Positions 24,201 through 35,260 of a DNA stretch of 64,000 nucleotides are shown in pieces. Position 1 is the stretch's first letter, and every line of letters starts with the position of its first letter. The notes under the pieces were generated by a model, which searched no databases, had not been told where the DNA came from, and saw only the letters and a list, made by a program, of their open reading frames with translations. The position numbers were made by a program, and so were the translations under genes. Origin of the DNA: Distichodus sexfasciatus (lineage: Eukaryota > Chordata > Actinopteri > Characiformes > Distichodontidae); contig JAVGVS010000297.1 of assembly GCA_032718565.1 (NCBI GenBank), positions 343,685-407,684 on the forward strand, written 5' to 3'.

Positions 24201-24621
24201 ACTGTACACACACACACACACACACACTTTACAGCAACGACTTACAGAGACAGATCCAGTCATTTTTCAGAGTTAGTTAACAACACTAACAGACCGGTCC
24301 AATTCCAGCGACGCTAACCAAATTACCGTACTCTTCCACTGACTGTTAGCAGCATTAGTGCGAGAGTGGCTTCCAACCAATCAGAAAGCCAGGTTTTCGT
24401 TGCGAGACTTATCAGAGGGTTAAAACCGTGAAGAGGTTCATTTTTACAGTGCCGCCTTACCTTGAAGTTGAGTCTTGAGTCTTTCAGCTTGATATGCACG
24501 CCATATAACTCCATCAGGCAGAAAGTCACATGCTTCTTTGTTGTTATTGTCAAAAAACAAAATTTGTTAGATGATCTACAACTTGCCGCAGCAACGGTTT
24601 CCGCTTTTTCCCCCGCTTCAT
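18173..24621 (-). CDS. Unrecognised multi-exon gene (at least nine exon-like segments)
   Basis: I do not recognise the product. The case for a gene is internal. Segments at 24461-24535, 24075-24137, 23561-23739, 23253-23341, 23040-23170, 21944-22031, 20963-21093, about 19850-19912, 19169-19362 and 18173-18232 are open on the minus strand and most are flanked by plausible AG and GT sites. Their codon phases agree at six junctions: 24075/24137, 23739/24075, 22031/23040, 21093/21944, 19912/20963 and 18232/19169. The product looks soluble: a charged, possibly coiled-coil part (AYQAERLKTQLQ, VHARRLQVLGG), a basic middle (RRLEWRKSARPMASKG), an aromatic patch (YYPSCSYYWPRL) and the C-terminus DDMSDIIIKQGQ. 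A possible start is ATG at 24619-24621 (MKRGKKRK). Two segments seem to need a 2-bp shift to stay open, so the gene may be damaged or my boundaries wrong. The CDE/CHR element at 26400-26414 is a candidate promoter, suggesting G2/M expression. Confidence 0.5.
18335..18910. repeat. Degenerate minisatellite with a GGGTACTTGACAA core
   Basis: The core GGTACTTGACAA(C/A)TGGAAC recurs at about 18361, 18488, 18565 (inverted variants near 18603 and 18644) and 18760, mixed with GTACTAGAACAGGAAC units. It probably lies in the last intron of the unrecognised gene. Confidence 0.6.
19169..19362 (-). CDS. Penultimate exon of the unrecognised gene
   Basis: A pyrimidine-rich CTTACCCAG acceptor and a GTAACG donor flank 194 nt. 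The downstream two thirds read VEKVEGFLFAVDITARSHG and KTRLACQASQQ, then QLEQAGEQ. The upstream third is open in two frames. If read as phase 0 (TLPRRSAATCRYRGAVALLH) it needs a 2-bp contraction in a TGTGTGT run to join the rest. Domain unknown. Confidence 0.5.
19850..19912 (-). CDS. Exon-like segment of the unrecognised gene
   Basis: The GTCGCTGCAG acceptor is good, and the first base completes the codon split at 20963. The frame then reads SASPGCFAKTAKMNMKTKSS followed by MAGLLTDTNRS. The donor is unclear: the only GT close by gives a weak site, so the lower boundary is approximate. Confidence 0.35.
20963..21093 (-). CDS. Exon of the unrecognised gene
   Basis: A GGTTTCAG acceptor and a CAG|GTACGC donor flank 43 codons plus two bases: KPNYYPSCSYYWPRLK, TAEELSGGWEKWKSHFDKH, SNQPSADC. 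The aromatic-rich, charged sequence and clean splice sites make this one of the best-supported exons of the chain. Confidence 0.55.
21944..22031 (-). CDS. Exon of the unrecognised gene
   Basis: A T-rich tract and GCAAAG acceptor precede 29 codons, DRRKGGEKAAPKSHGHELQ then ASYELLLPLP, ending at CCG|GTATTT. The one-base overhang fits the two bases left by the segment ending at 23040, and the phase-0 end fits the exon starting at 21093. Confidence 0.5.
23040..23170 (-). CDS. Exon-like segment, basic region of the unrecognised gene
   Basis: The GTGAGA donor is strong. The 3' half reads RVQRRLEWRKSARPMASKG in the frame that fits the next exon. The 5' half reads ELEPKRDQAGLWRLRQRERR in another frame. 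A GTGT in place of GT between them would explain the shift. The upper boundary is uncertain. Confidence 0.4.
23253..23341 (-). CDS. Exon-like segment of the unrecognised gene
   Basis: The open frame reads VLLENIASPFERHTRNLTC then LPGRLAVLW before a GTACGC donor. If unspliced, the frame runs on to a TGA after a five-T run. Both ends are tentative. Confidence 0.35.
23561..23739 (-). CDS. Exon of the unrecognised gene
   Basis: A CCCCACCTCACAG acceptor starts a frame reading EHVQRMALNGLMRTTNGVF, LSVLFSEDHRCQLQFPSHL and TLLKPIPAGRAAHTCEDAPPH. The two starting bases complete the codon split at 24075. The frame stays open to about 23450, so the end at a weak GTGCGA donor is a guess. Confidence 0.5.
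24075..24137 (-). CDS. Exon of the unrecognised gene
   Basis: 63 nt between an ACCCAG acceptor (poor pyrimidine tract) and a strong GAAG|GTGAGA donor. It reads VHARRLQVLGGLNSDSKNRE and joins both neighbours in phase. Confidence 0.45.
24461..24535 (-). CDS. Exon of the unrecognised gene
   Basis: 75 nt ending at a near-perfect CAAG|GTAAGG donor; in the phase required downstream it reads ACDFLPDGVIWRAYQAERL then KTQLQ. A second frame across 24461-24720 is also open, so the assignment rests on the phase match to 24137. Confidence 0.45.
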
Positions 24622-25070
24622 GCCGGTGGGACAGCTTGATGGTGGTGGAGAAAGTGCTCAAAATTTGGCTGAAGACAGTCGGGGGACGGAGACGGGCGTT
24701 CCGGTGGTGCTGATGGAGAGAGAGAACACAGACACACACGGAGTTGAGGGTTTGGGGAGGAGCCGAGCTAGCAGGGCAAGACGGCATATGAGAGAGAAAA
24801 AGAGAAGGACAAGGTAGGAGAGGGCTTGAGGGAAGGGATGGTAGCCCAGAAGGAGGGAGGAGTCAGACGAGAATGATGAGCAGATGCGGGGCTACCTGAG
24901 ACAAAGGAGGACTGCATGTGGGAGTGATTTACCAAAGGGAGGAGGAAAGGGGTGGAGTCGTGATAGAGTGGGGCTAGCTGTGTCTGAGGGAGGAGTCAGT
25001 TACCTGTGGCTGAGTGCACAGAGTCAGCTGTCATGGGTAAAGATGAGTGGGAGGAGTCTGCTGAGCATGT

Positions 25071-25200
25071 AAGTGGGAGTTAGCCTGTAGGAGCGGGAGC
25101 CGGGCAGCAGCAACACCGGCCAGGGTGCAGGCCGAGCACTGGGAGCTGCCGGCTGGCGCCTCCTGCTTGTCGCTGCGTTCTGGATGGACGCGAGATGCTG
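25071..25200 (-). other. GC-rich exon-like block of unclear frame
   Basis: A TTCCTGCAG acceptor precedes a block open in two frames, one of which contains CSACTLAGVAAARLPLL. No good GT donor was found. It could be a 5' exon of the unrecognised gene or non-coding GC-rich sequence. Confidence 0.25.
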
Positions 25201-25559
25201 TTGCTGCAGGAACAAATGGGTGTTAGGGTTTAATTTTACTTAGCCCACAGGGGACGCACTACAGCCGGGCGGGACACGGGTATAGTGAAGGCCATAGATG
25301 CACTACACGCTGAATAATGACGTGATTAACATTAAAATTAGTTTTACAATTATAATAAAATCTAAATGATTGTGGTTAAATTTACTGTAAGTTTAAAATT
25401 ATTGTTGCTATAATGATGATGAAATTATTTAGATAGTTATACATTTTTTTTGTTAACATTATGAATCTAAAATAGTTAGAATTACTATAAATGTAAAACT
25501 ATTATACATAAAAAATTATACATTTTAAAAACTTTGGGTTTAAATCCATAACGAAATAA

Positions 25560-25890
25560 AAAATGTTGATGGAAGAATTATAGACAGACAGAAAGAAAGA
25601 TGGATGGACAGTTGGAAGGACAGACAGAAAGATGGATGGACAGTTGGAAGGACAGACAGAAAGATGGATGGATAAACAGATAGACGGATGGACAAAAAGA
25701 CAGACAAATAAACAGGCACAATGACAAATTGATAGAAAGATGAACAGAAACATACAGACAGAAAAATGGACAGACAGACAGAGGAATAGATGGATGGACA
25801 GACAGACAGATAAAGACAAGACAGTGAAGAGAAAGTAAGAGACAGACAGAAAACACACACACAAATAGCTAACAGAAAAGAGACAGAAAG
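25560..25890. repeat. Tetranucleotide (GACA/GATG) repeat array
   Basis: Imperfect GACAGACAGAAAGATGGATG units, including an exact duplication of about 40 bp near 25600-25665. The long Ser/Cys/Leu-rich minus-strand frames across it come from the repeat. Confidence 0.9.
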
Positions 25891-26399
25891 ATATGAAGAG
25901 ACAAACGCACATTTCGACTCAGCTGATAAAAGAATGAGAGAGAAAGAAAGAGGAAAATTAATGTTAAAGTCTCGAATAAACATGGAAATGATTGGTATTA
26001 ACGCGCTCTCATCACGTGACTGTACAGTTTAGATTGTATACCAGGTTTTAAACAGAATTTTACATGTAACTTTACAACTGAATAAACAGTACAACGCAGT
26101 CAAGGTTGCCCACAAGCTCCACTCTGAAATATTTACGCCAAAAGAAACTAAAACCAGAAAAAACAACCAAGTAAAATCCGAGTTTTTGTTCTAATGTGTT
26201 TTATTTTTGAGAAAATAAATAACGAGCTAACGGGTTAGCGAAACAAACCCGCAAAATCCAAAATGACACCCAGCTAGTTCAAGTTATTTTCTACCTTTAT
26301 TAACTATCAAAATGCGGCTTTTTAAATTAATAAAGTTAAAAGGAAAATGTAATTTTAAAAGAATGTCGTCGCCGCGGCGCTTCCACTCACGCTCGGGGT

Positions 26400-26414
26400 T
26401 TCAAATTTAGCGCC
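26400..26414 (-). promoter_or_regulatory. CDE/CHR-like cell-cycle element, candidate promoter of the minus-strand gene
   Basis: On the minus strand the sequence is GGCGC-TAAA-TTTGAA. This is a CDE-type GGCGC, a 4-nt gap and a perfect CHR TTTGAA, the spacing seen in G2/M promoters bound by DREAM/MuvB. CRE-like ACGTCA sites lie just upstream at about 26433-26458, within a CpG-rich island (26370-26480). Function is inferred from sequence only. Confidence 0.5.
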
Positions 26415-26619
26415 GAGCGGTTGGTGCGTCTTACGTCACGCGTTGCGTAAAGACGTCAGGTCCGTCTCCGAGGTTGCGGCTTCAAACTAAAAGGCGGATT
26501 ATTATTTTATTTTAGTTTTTCAAAAAATTTCGAGCAAAAACTCGGTACCACTGGTACACAGAGCGGAACTTTCTGCACTTTTCGAGCAAAATCTCCGGCA
26601 TGAGAGACAAGAAGAGCGA

Positions 26620-26623
26620 ACAT

Positions 26624-26677
<54 letters not shown>
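26620..26677. repeat. (ATT)n microsatellite
   Basis: About 19 ATT units; poly-Ile frames on both strands are artefacts. Confidence 0.95.
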
Positions 26678-27619
26678 TGCTGCGTGATTCGCATTTGTGA
26701 AGCATTGACGGTATTTATTTATTTATTCATTAATTTAATTATTTATTCATTTATTTATTTAGCGAAAGTACTTTCTGACATTTGGATTTTTAGAAAAGAA
26801 ATGCCAGCACTACACGCTAAGATGCACTAGGGGGCAGTAAGGCGATGTAATATGCAGTGTTATAATAAGAATACTGTTTGTAGTGTTAATAATATAGTAT
26901 TACTGTATGTGAATTTTTTTTAAATTTGATTTCTCCCTCCATTCTGCTCTCTTTTCTCAGTCTCTCTCAGGAAAGAAAAGTCACATAGTTTTTCCCTTAT
27001 GGTTCGAGAAATGTCCGTTTTCCACATTTCAAACAAAGACTATGGCCGAACAAATGAGCAAAAGAGAAAGGGATGAAAGCACCCCAGATAAAGAGAGAGA
27101 AGGAATGAAAGCAGTCATGTCCAGTAGCCCAGAAATCACTAATGAGGACTTTAACATCCTCACACTTGCACACAAACGGCACGCTTATCTTGCCGACAGT
27201 TTCTTTTTTTGAACCGTATTATGATTTTGCTCTCTCCTTCGACACATTTGACACATCCTTCCTCTCCCCTGCTGAGAATGCAGGAACCCATTTATGGCAC
27301 TTTGCTTTTTCTCTCCCTTAACAAGCTTATTCTCCCCCCACCACAACCCCACAATGTAAAGGACGACCCTGTGGCTGTTTGTCTTTGGAAAAAAATCAGA
27401 GAGGTGTTCTGGCGCTGTGACAGAAAATATAGGTGCAGAGCGCAGGAGCTGGGAAATGATCTCTATTGATTTTTGTGTGACATTTTTTGATGCATCTGTT
27501 TCCAATCCCTCGGGGGTCGCCTCAAGGTCCTCCGCTCGGAGCTCATTTTTGGGAAAACCTTGGGTTTGAGGCCAACCAGGAGGTGGTGGATTTAGAAATG
27601 CAGAGGTTCTCATTCATCT

Positions 27620-27860
27620 GTGACAGTGCTTGAGTCAAAGGCAACTACTTTTGGGTTCTTGAAGATGCTTCGTCTCTCGACTGAAAGGCTACTACAATTC
27701 TGAACCGAAGAGGCTTTTTGGATGATAGGTGCAATATCTTCAAGATCCTCAAATAAGTCCAGATGAACTCAAAAGATGTCCCCAAACTGAAGAAGCCTTT
27801 TGGATGAGAGGTAAAATCTCTCAGGTAGGATAGAAAACCTCCAGGAAATCGCACACCCCT
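27620..27860. repeat. Dispersed repeat relic ('CTGAAGAAGCCTTTTGGATG')
   Basis: The phrases TTGAGTCAAAGGCAACTA, TTCTTGAAGATGCTTCGTC and GAAGCCTTTTGGATGAGAGG belong to wording that recurs widely in fish genomes, probably a retroelement 3' region. It occurs here with a second, weaker copy of the GGATGA phrase. Family not determined. Confidence 0.4.
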
Positions 27861-30064
27861 GACCTAGCAGATTTGCTCTTAAATCCCAATTTGCTGTGAT
27901 TCATGCTTCCACTTCACACTCAAATCCCCATCCAAGAATTGTGAAAGCCTCACCCAAGAGCCTTTTCTGCTTCCTGCCTCCCATTTTCTCCTAAAAGAAA
28001 TGGGATTAATGCGTAAAGGATCTTCAATTAGGTTTTAAGAGGTTTAAGAGCGTGTATGGCGCTCCATGGAGTGCCACAAGGGATGTTCTTGGCCCAATGC
28101 TGTATGTGTCTTGTGGCACAGAAATCATGAAATTTCCAATATCCGACAGATGAGAAGAGAAATTCCAGACATTTTCAGTGAGTAGCTTAGGCAAGCAGCC
28201 AAAACCAGACGATAATACAGTGAAAGAAACCACTTTTGGTGCCTAACTTTAAATCTGTCAGATCCTTAATCTCAAGGATCATTAGCAGATCAGCCTCCAT
28301 TTTTATTTTGGCATTAACGCCTAGAATCTTCTCCTTTCCTGTCTTTGCTTTGCTGGAAAATTTGAGACAAATGCACAGAAGCCGCCGAGAGAGACAGATG
28401 GCTCTTCCATCTTCTCAGCAGACTTGGAGGCGAGAGGGGCAGAGTCGAGAGAGCCCTGTTCTCCCAAGAGCAAGTCTAATCACGCTGTAGCATACGCATG
28501 TGGTTAGTGCCATAATTCACATCTCATGCTTGAATCCTCTCCCTCTCTTTCTCTCACTTTCTCTCCCCTCACTCATGCCACCTCTCTGGCACCAGCGCCA
28601 ACTCCAGCCTTGTATCAAGCAGATTTGCCCGAGCTTTAACAGGATGGAAAGGCTCGGTGAGGCTGTGTTCTCATTAGAGCTGAGGCTTATGCAGACGCTG
28701 CTGCAGTTCTATCCTGGGAGAGCCTGGTGTCTTTACACTGCTGATAAGGTGTCAGGGTGCAGAAATAAGAAAGGAGAGTCCTGTTTGGTGCTGAGAAGAG
28801 GTGGGAGAGGAAGACAGAGAAATGTATGGAGACTTGGCCTGTTGGTACCAATGACAACCTAGAGCAGGAGTGGGCTGTTTCCGGTTCTGGAGGGTTTGTT
28901 TGTCCTGGATGGAGAACCTCCAGGAAACCACTCTTCAAGACTAGAATTGTCAATTCAATTCCCTGGAATCAGCACTCACTCTGATTTATTGGTTCCACCT
29001 TGGACCAAAAGTCTTGCCAGAGAGTTGTTTCATCACTTATTATATTGCAGGAGTGACTTTATTAGCACTTTATGAAGGTAGTATGTGTTGTGTTGCGCAG
29101 CGGAGTTTTTAAAGCAACGCCTAAGGTTACTGGTGTGGAAGTCTTCAGAAGTACATGATGAGTTGAGTTGGAGTGGGTTTGACCAGGTAAGACCCTTAAT
29201 AAAAAATTAACAGAGGGATGGCACAGGAGAGCATCCCTGACAAGTCATTTTTTGAATGTTACTTCCATGTTTTTCTTTTCAACCCTGTCCATTTAACTTT
29301 TCTTAATTTGTCCACTTTAGGAAGGACCACATAAAAAGAGAAGGAAAATGGTCATGAAAGAGAGTGACACACCGAGAAAAGTGCTTGCAATTTATCTGAG
29401 TAAACCTGCAGCTCTACCAGCTTTTTAGGCCAATGTTAAGCTGTTTAAGTGAGCTTTTTCTCTGCATGTGAGGTTTTTTTTAGGCTAACTCTTCTCATAA
29501 CTGCCTCATTTAGAGTTTGAGGGAAAGAAAGTAAGGAGGAAGGAGATACTTCAGGTAAAACCTAAAGTAAAGGGAATGTAAAGTCAGAGTTTCTGCAAAT
29601 TGGCATGGCCCGATGTTGGTTTATAAGCTGATGTTCAAAAAAGTTGATTTCAAATGAAACACCGTCATCTGCCCTGATCCGCTTGGAGGATTTGACGTGG
29701 AGCAGGGCCAGAAAACCGGATGAAGAACGGGCCACAGAATTCTGGGTGACCCGGCCAGTCCGACGTTAATCCCACCATGTAATTCGACTCATCCTCTCAT
29801 TGGACAGATTCTGCAGGTCGGGGACACCGATTGCCGGATTTCGGTGCAGTGCTTCACCCGTGCCTCGCCTCACATTAGGAAGAGTCTTTGGGACATAATT
29901 ACATCAGCATCCGGTTGTTAGAGTGTAATAACTGTGCTTATTAAAAATGCCACAGGTACATCTGCTGGCAAACGTCTGGACTCTGGACTGCTTTGGAGGG
30001 GCGGTAGGAATGCTCCCAAATAAAGTGTGGGAAAGACGGAGGGAAGGAGAAAAGGTGTCTGTCT

Positions 30065-30375
30065 TCAATTTAGGGACTTCTAATTTCTTTTCTTCCTGTT
30101 TTGCCAATTTTCTTCTTGTTATGACCTTTCCATTCCTTACTTTCTTTTCTATTATTTTCTTTCCATTTCTTTCTTGGTTGTGTGCTTTCCTTTCCATTAT
30201 GTCCATTTCTCTGATTCTTTTCCTTTCATTTCCTTTCCTTTCCATTCCACTATGTCCTTTCCCAACCCTTTTTCGTCTCTCCCTCTTACATCCTCTCTTC
30301 AACCCCCGTTGTGTCCATTATCTCTCCTTTTTTCTCACCCACATCACCCTTTCCTCTCCGTCTGCATCTCTTGCA
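30065..30375. repeat. Pyrimidine-rich tract
   Basis: TTCC/TTTC-rich low-complexity sequence on the + strand. The 155-codon Phe/Leu/Ser-rich frame here reflects composition. Confidence 0.8.
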
Positions 30376-31034
30376 GCTCTCAGAAGTGCAGAAGGAGGAT
30401 GTAAAAGGAGATGATCACTGCCGCTTTTCTTGGTTCGAGGTCCTGCCCAGGGGTCACGCAGAGATTCGCGACAGCATTTTTCTCTCTTGTTATTTTCACT
30501 GTAACAAGGTGAGAAGAAAAGCTACTCCCACTAAGAGACATGTAACCGCCATGTTGCCAAATTGCCCGGCCTTTATTTGCACGCAGGGCAAACACAACAG
30601 GTCGGGTCACAAATTATGGCTGACCTCATGGGCACCTTCGCTCCTGTCTGGCTTCCCACGTCACGAGTCATTCTTGTAGCTGGTGTAATTTTAGGTGATG
30701 ATGATGAGCTGGAATTGGCCTGCGATTTGGGGGACTTTTTCCCCTTACAGAGGACGGAAATGGCTGCACTTGTCCGACCGCCGGTTTTCCAAACACCAGA
30801 GAGACATGGGGGAATTGGGACTGCATGAAATTTGCTTCAGCATCAACACAGAAACTCTGAGAGGTTGGAGACTCCTTTCTACCATTCAGTTCCTGAGCAG
30901 GACCCTTCACCCTCAATTAATGGTCTTGTCCAGGACCTCAATGGTGGAAATATTAGGCAAGTCCTTGAGCCAGGCTACTGAGTTAAGCAAAATCCTTAAT
31001 TTGGCATCAAGCATTGGGAAAGACTCTTACTTTG

Positions 31035-31095
31035 GAGTTCAGGGCCTTGCCCAAGTGCTCAGTGGTGGTAGTACTGGGGCGAGATCCAGTGTGTT
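31035..31095 (+). mobile_element. SINE fragment
   Basis: GGCCTTGCCCAAGTGCTCAG and the following GGTGGTAGTACTGGGGCGA match the body of tRNA-derived fish SINEs. A weaker echo occurs near 30925-30945. Confidence 0.4.
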
Positions 31096-31649
31096 CTTCC
31101 TTGAGTCCTTCAAGAAAATTCCTGATCAGGAAGATTCTTGGAGTCTTTTGGCAAGTCTTTGTGCCAGACCCTTAATCTCAAGTTGTTCCAGGAAGGCAGT
31201 GTCTGTAATTAATGGATGTAGCTCTGAAACAGAGGGTCTGACAAACTCCGATGTTAGGAATTCATGTATATTAGTAAAAGTCTTGTAGCTTTTGGCTTGG
31301 AACCATCATTTTTGTCTTTCTAAGTCACCCTCCAAACATGTAAAGTGTAAACTGGTTCTTGGGCGCAATCATGCCTTTCCCTGCCTGAAGATCATCCAGC
31401 GACAAGGTTGTTTGGAGGAAAAACAGGCATAAAAAGTACCAGAAATCACCTAGGCAACGTCCACATCCTGTTCCATCAGGTGATGGGGAGATTAGGCTCC
31501 CTCATCAAGTGCACAATGATGCCCTAATTGGCATCGGAGGAAGCCTGTGGAACGCCGCTGACAAAGCACTCCGACCTCTCTCAGGCACACTGTGCCGCCA
31601 ACCTCACCGGCCTCTGGGAAGGGAGTAGAGAAAGGGGGGATGCAGATGA

Positions 31650-31683
<34 letters not shown>

Positions 31684-33135
31684 TTATCAAAAATTCCAGG
31701 AAGAGAGTTCTGGGGAGACAAGGGAATGACAGTTCTCCCCAAAACATATCCTCTGCACTCACAACTGCCAAACTAGCATGGAAACAGGATTGATGGTTAA
31801 GGTTCCAAGCATTTAGTAATCAATCTTGTCTTCTGTTAATAGCTCCCAAAAAGTACAAACAAACAGACAAGTGCTGAAGTTTACCTGCAGGTGTTGCTCA
31901 AGCTGCACTGGTCTCTTCATGTGCATGTTCTCAAGGAAGAAGCAGGGTGAACCTAGGTGTCACTTTGGCAAAAAGTAAAACTTCTAATCTCTTCATGCTA
32001 ATCATTAACGACAGCCGCTCAAAACTTGTCGTATTTGCATATTAATTTCTCGATGTCATGTAGGAGTGGAACTGGAATCTATTGACTCTGGCACAAAGGT
32101 GACAGCGTGTCACCGGATTGCCATTAAGAACGAGTGCAGGGACTCAAGTTGGATACCCGTAGACCTTGTCAGGTTCTGCTGACCTGCCACTAATTGAAAC
32201 GGCCAATCTGAGATCAGTGTGGCGGTAATTGCTGTTAACCCAGACTAGCGACCTTCATGTGATTAGCAAGACGACAGTTCATTACGAGACGTAGCACCAT
32301 CCGGATGACAAGGGTGTTTGGGTTACGGTTGAAACGGACATGTGGAGGAAAATTTTTATCTTCTCATTTAGATGCACAACGAGAAAAAGAGAGAGAGAAA
32401 TCTGAACGGTGGAAAAAAGGTGAAGAGGAGACCTAACATTGACATTTTCACGCTTTTTAAGGAACCCCCACTGCCGTCAAGCACCTCTTTCTCTTTCCTG
32501 CCCTCCTTTCATCCCTCTTTAGTCTCTTTCTTCTCACTCATTAGCTCAATCTCCTCCTACTCCTCCTCTTCTTCCTCCTCTCTTGGATGCTCGCCTTGCT
32601 AAAAATTGCTCCTGACCTATTCGTCTTTTCTCCTTCCCTCTCTCTTCCCTTTCTTTAGTTGATTTTTTTCCCATTTCCTCATTCCAATTTTTCCAGAACA
32701 CATACACTTCAGCAGTGTAAAGTGCTTTTAGTGGCGAGTAGGAACGTGGTGATTAGTGCTATCTCCACGGCCAGTAGCTAGCTCTCTCTTACTCTCTCTC
32801 TTTCCCTTGTTCTCTCTCTTTTTTTCCCCATTGTGAACACGCAAAATTATGTGGAAATATGTCGCATGAAATTATGCAATAAACTTGTGATCAAATTCCA
32901 GATTTTTAGCAAGCTATAGCTACAGCTGAACTCAGATACTAGCTAGGCTACGTTAGTTGAACAGTGATGTTGGGCTTTGCTAGTGCTCCCACGGTAACGT
33001 CTATGATGACTAGCAAGAGGCTAACACAAGTAAACAGGGAAAGCATGTAGCCACTTTTTGGCGTGATTGCTTTTCTGCTCAAGCCAGCACGCACGCCAGT
33101 GTTTATCCATAATTGCGTATGAGTGAGTGTGTGTT

Positions 33136-33319
33136 TCAGTGTGTGTGTGTGTGAGTGTGAGTGGGTGTGTGTGTGTGTGTGTGTGTGTGTGCGCATTTAC
33201 GTCCATTTGGTGACGCATGTGTCAGGGTTACGACTGCCAGGGTCCTGGCCTTTAATTCCATTATTGTAGGAGAGAGAGAGAGAGAGAGAGAGAGGCAAAA
33301 AGAGAGCAATGGAAAGACT

Positions 33320-33357
<38 letters not shown>

Positions 33358-33501
33358 AAGAAAAAAATGGAGAGAGATAAAGAAAGATAAGAATGAAAGA
33401 GAAGGATGGAAAGAGAGATGGAGAGTTGGTAAAAGAGTGAAAAACAAAGATGAACAGAGTGAAATAGAGACAGAAAGAGTGTGTATGTTTGTGTGTGTGT
33501 A

Positions 33502-33532
<31 letters not shown>

Positions 33533-33545
33533 AATGAAGGACAGA
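33136..33545. repeat. Compound GT and GA microsatellite
   Basis: A (GT)n tract at 33136-33191 is followed by three (GA)n blocks (about 33270-33294, 33325-33352 and 33500-33530) within purine-rich sequence. Confidence 0.9.
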
Positions 33546-34139
33546 AAGAGATAACATCTTTCTTTCTCTGCATCTTCTTTTTTATTATAACCGCACTCTC
33601 TCCATCTCTCTCTTTCTTTTACCCATTCTTTTTCTCTTGCCTCTTTCTTTTAACCATTCTACTTCTCTCTCTTCCTGCCTCTTTTTCTTACAATATGACA
33701 ACGTAGGGACTCGTCCATCTGTAAAGTGATATTTTGGGATATTTGGTGGATTCATGCATCGCCATAGCAACGCAGTGTTCCACTAACCAGGGCTAGTGGC
33801 TAGTTCACATCTCCACGGAGTCGACCTCCGACACCTGCTGCTTCCTGAAAATGTCACTGTTCACTCTTCCCAAACTCAGCAGAGAGAGAGAGGTAAAATC
33901 TCACTTTCCTTCTCTCTTTCTGTATTGTTTTCCTCCCAGATAATCTTTTTCTTACTCTCTCTCTCTCCTCTCTAAGACCGCACCAGAGCACCTTGGGGTA
34001 AACTCTGCTGCCTCATTGCAATTCAGCTGGTTTGCAACACCGGCACTAGTGGCCTAAAACAAACTGACAGCTACACTGCTGCTGCTGCTGTCGTCATGTT
34101 CCAGCACCTTCACCTCACCAGCCATGCTCAGGAACTAGC

Positions 34140-34830
34140 CCATAACCTAGCTCAGGACTGAGCCCGGAAAAAACTAACGCAGGAAGAAGCATTGAAACTA
34201 GCTGAAAATGAAAAGTCAAGAAATGTCCAGAAACTAGTCCAGGAAATAGACAAGGAACTAGATGCAGTAATTAGAAAAGCTGAGGAAATAGTCCAGAGAA
34301 TAGCTCAGGAACAAGCACAAAATCTAGCCCAGAAACACACAGAAATTAAACCAGAAAATAATCCAAGAACTATCCAAGAAACTAGCACAGAAATGTACAG
34401 AAACTCGCCCAGGAAACTGACCAAACCAGAAACCAAACCAGAAAATAACCCAGGAACTAGTCCTGGAACTAGTCGAGAAACTAGACCAGACTTCAGCTCA
34501 GATTTAGCCCCAAAACATCTGAAAATTAGCCCAGAAATGTCCCGAAACAAGCTCAGGAACTATCCCAGAAACTAGACTATAGGAACAAGCTTAGGAACGA
34601 GCCCAGAAACAAGTTCATATACTAGCCCAGAAACTAAACCAAAATGTTTTGAAACTAGCCACAACATGTTCAGAGCGATAACTAGAAATTAGCCCAGAAA
34701 CATCCAGAAACTAGCCCAGAAACTAAACCAAAAATGTCCCTTCACATTAAACTTCTTTAAAGCCCTACTTTAAAATTATCCAAAAAACTAGCCCAAGACC
34801 TAGCCCAGAAATGACTTGAAAACAAGCGCA
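34140..34830 (+). repeat. Degenerate minisatellite, AGCCCAGAAACTAG units
   Basis: Units of about 10-18 bp (CCAGAAACTAG, CCAGGAACTAG) recur dozens of times. They create a 127-codon hydrophilic open frame at 34192-34575 rich in Glu, Lys, Asn and Thr, which I regard as repeat-derived. Confidence 0.75.
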
Positions 34831-34979
34831 GTAACACCATATTATACCATACTGTAACTTTCTTATGACCCTTAAATGACCCTAAAAGCCTAAAAATAAT
34901 GAAAGTATAAGATCTTAGAACTTAGATTGTTTTTGATCCTGTTTGATCTTGATGGTAATTTTGAGTTGATGCATATCTA

Positions 34980-35260
34980 TCCAATTAACTCCCCCAGGCC
35001 CTGAAGAGCCAATGATTTGGCATGAAATGTTATCGCACTAGCATTTGGTTTGGGTTTTGTCGTCCCGTCTCCCTGGCAGTAAATAAACACATCAGGAATT
35101 AAATAAACAAATCGATTCGGCCGCTCCACTTTTGACGGCATAATTATGTTGCCTCCGTTATCTGCGGCTGAAAATTGGATGCCGAACATAATTAGCAAAA
35201 TGGCAACGTCATGCCTGGATACTAATATCGGCACTGTGGCTCATGAATAACATAAAAGCT
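34980..35260. other. Possible conserved non-coding element
   Basis: The block is of balanced composition and free of repeats, unlike its surroundings. It contains several TAATTA/ATTAGC homeodomain-like cores (near 35140 and 35192). Conservation cannot be judged from one sequence. Confidence 0.25.

Noticed and set aside
25502..25983. Cys/Ser/Leu-rich minus-strand ORFs
   Set aside because: Products of the GACA/GATG tetranucleotide array.
30695..31288. 197-codon + strand ORF
   Set aside because: No recognisable domain, part overlaps SINE-derived sequence, and no upstream promoter or exon structure was seen.
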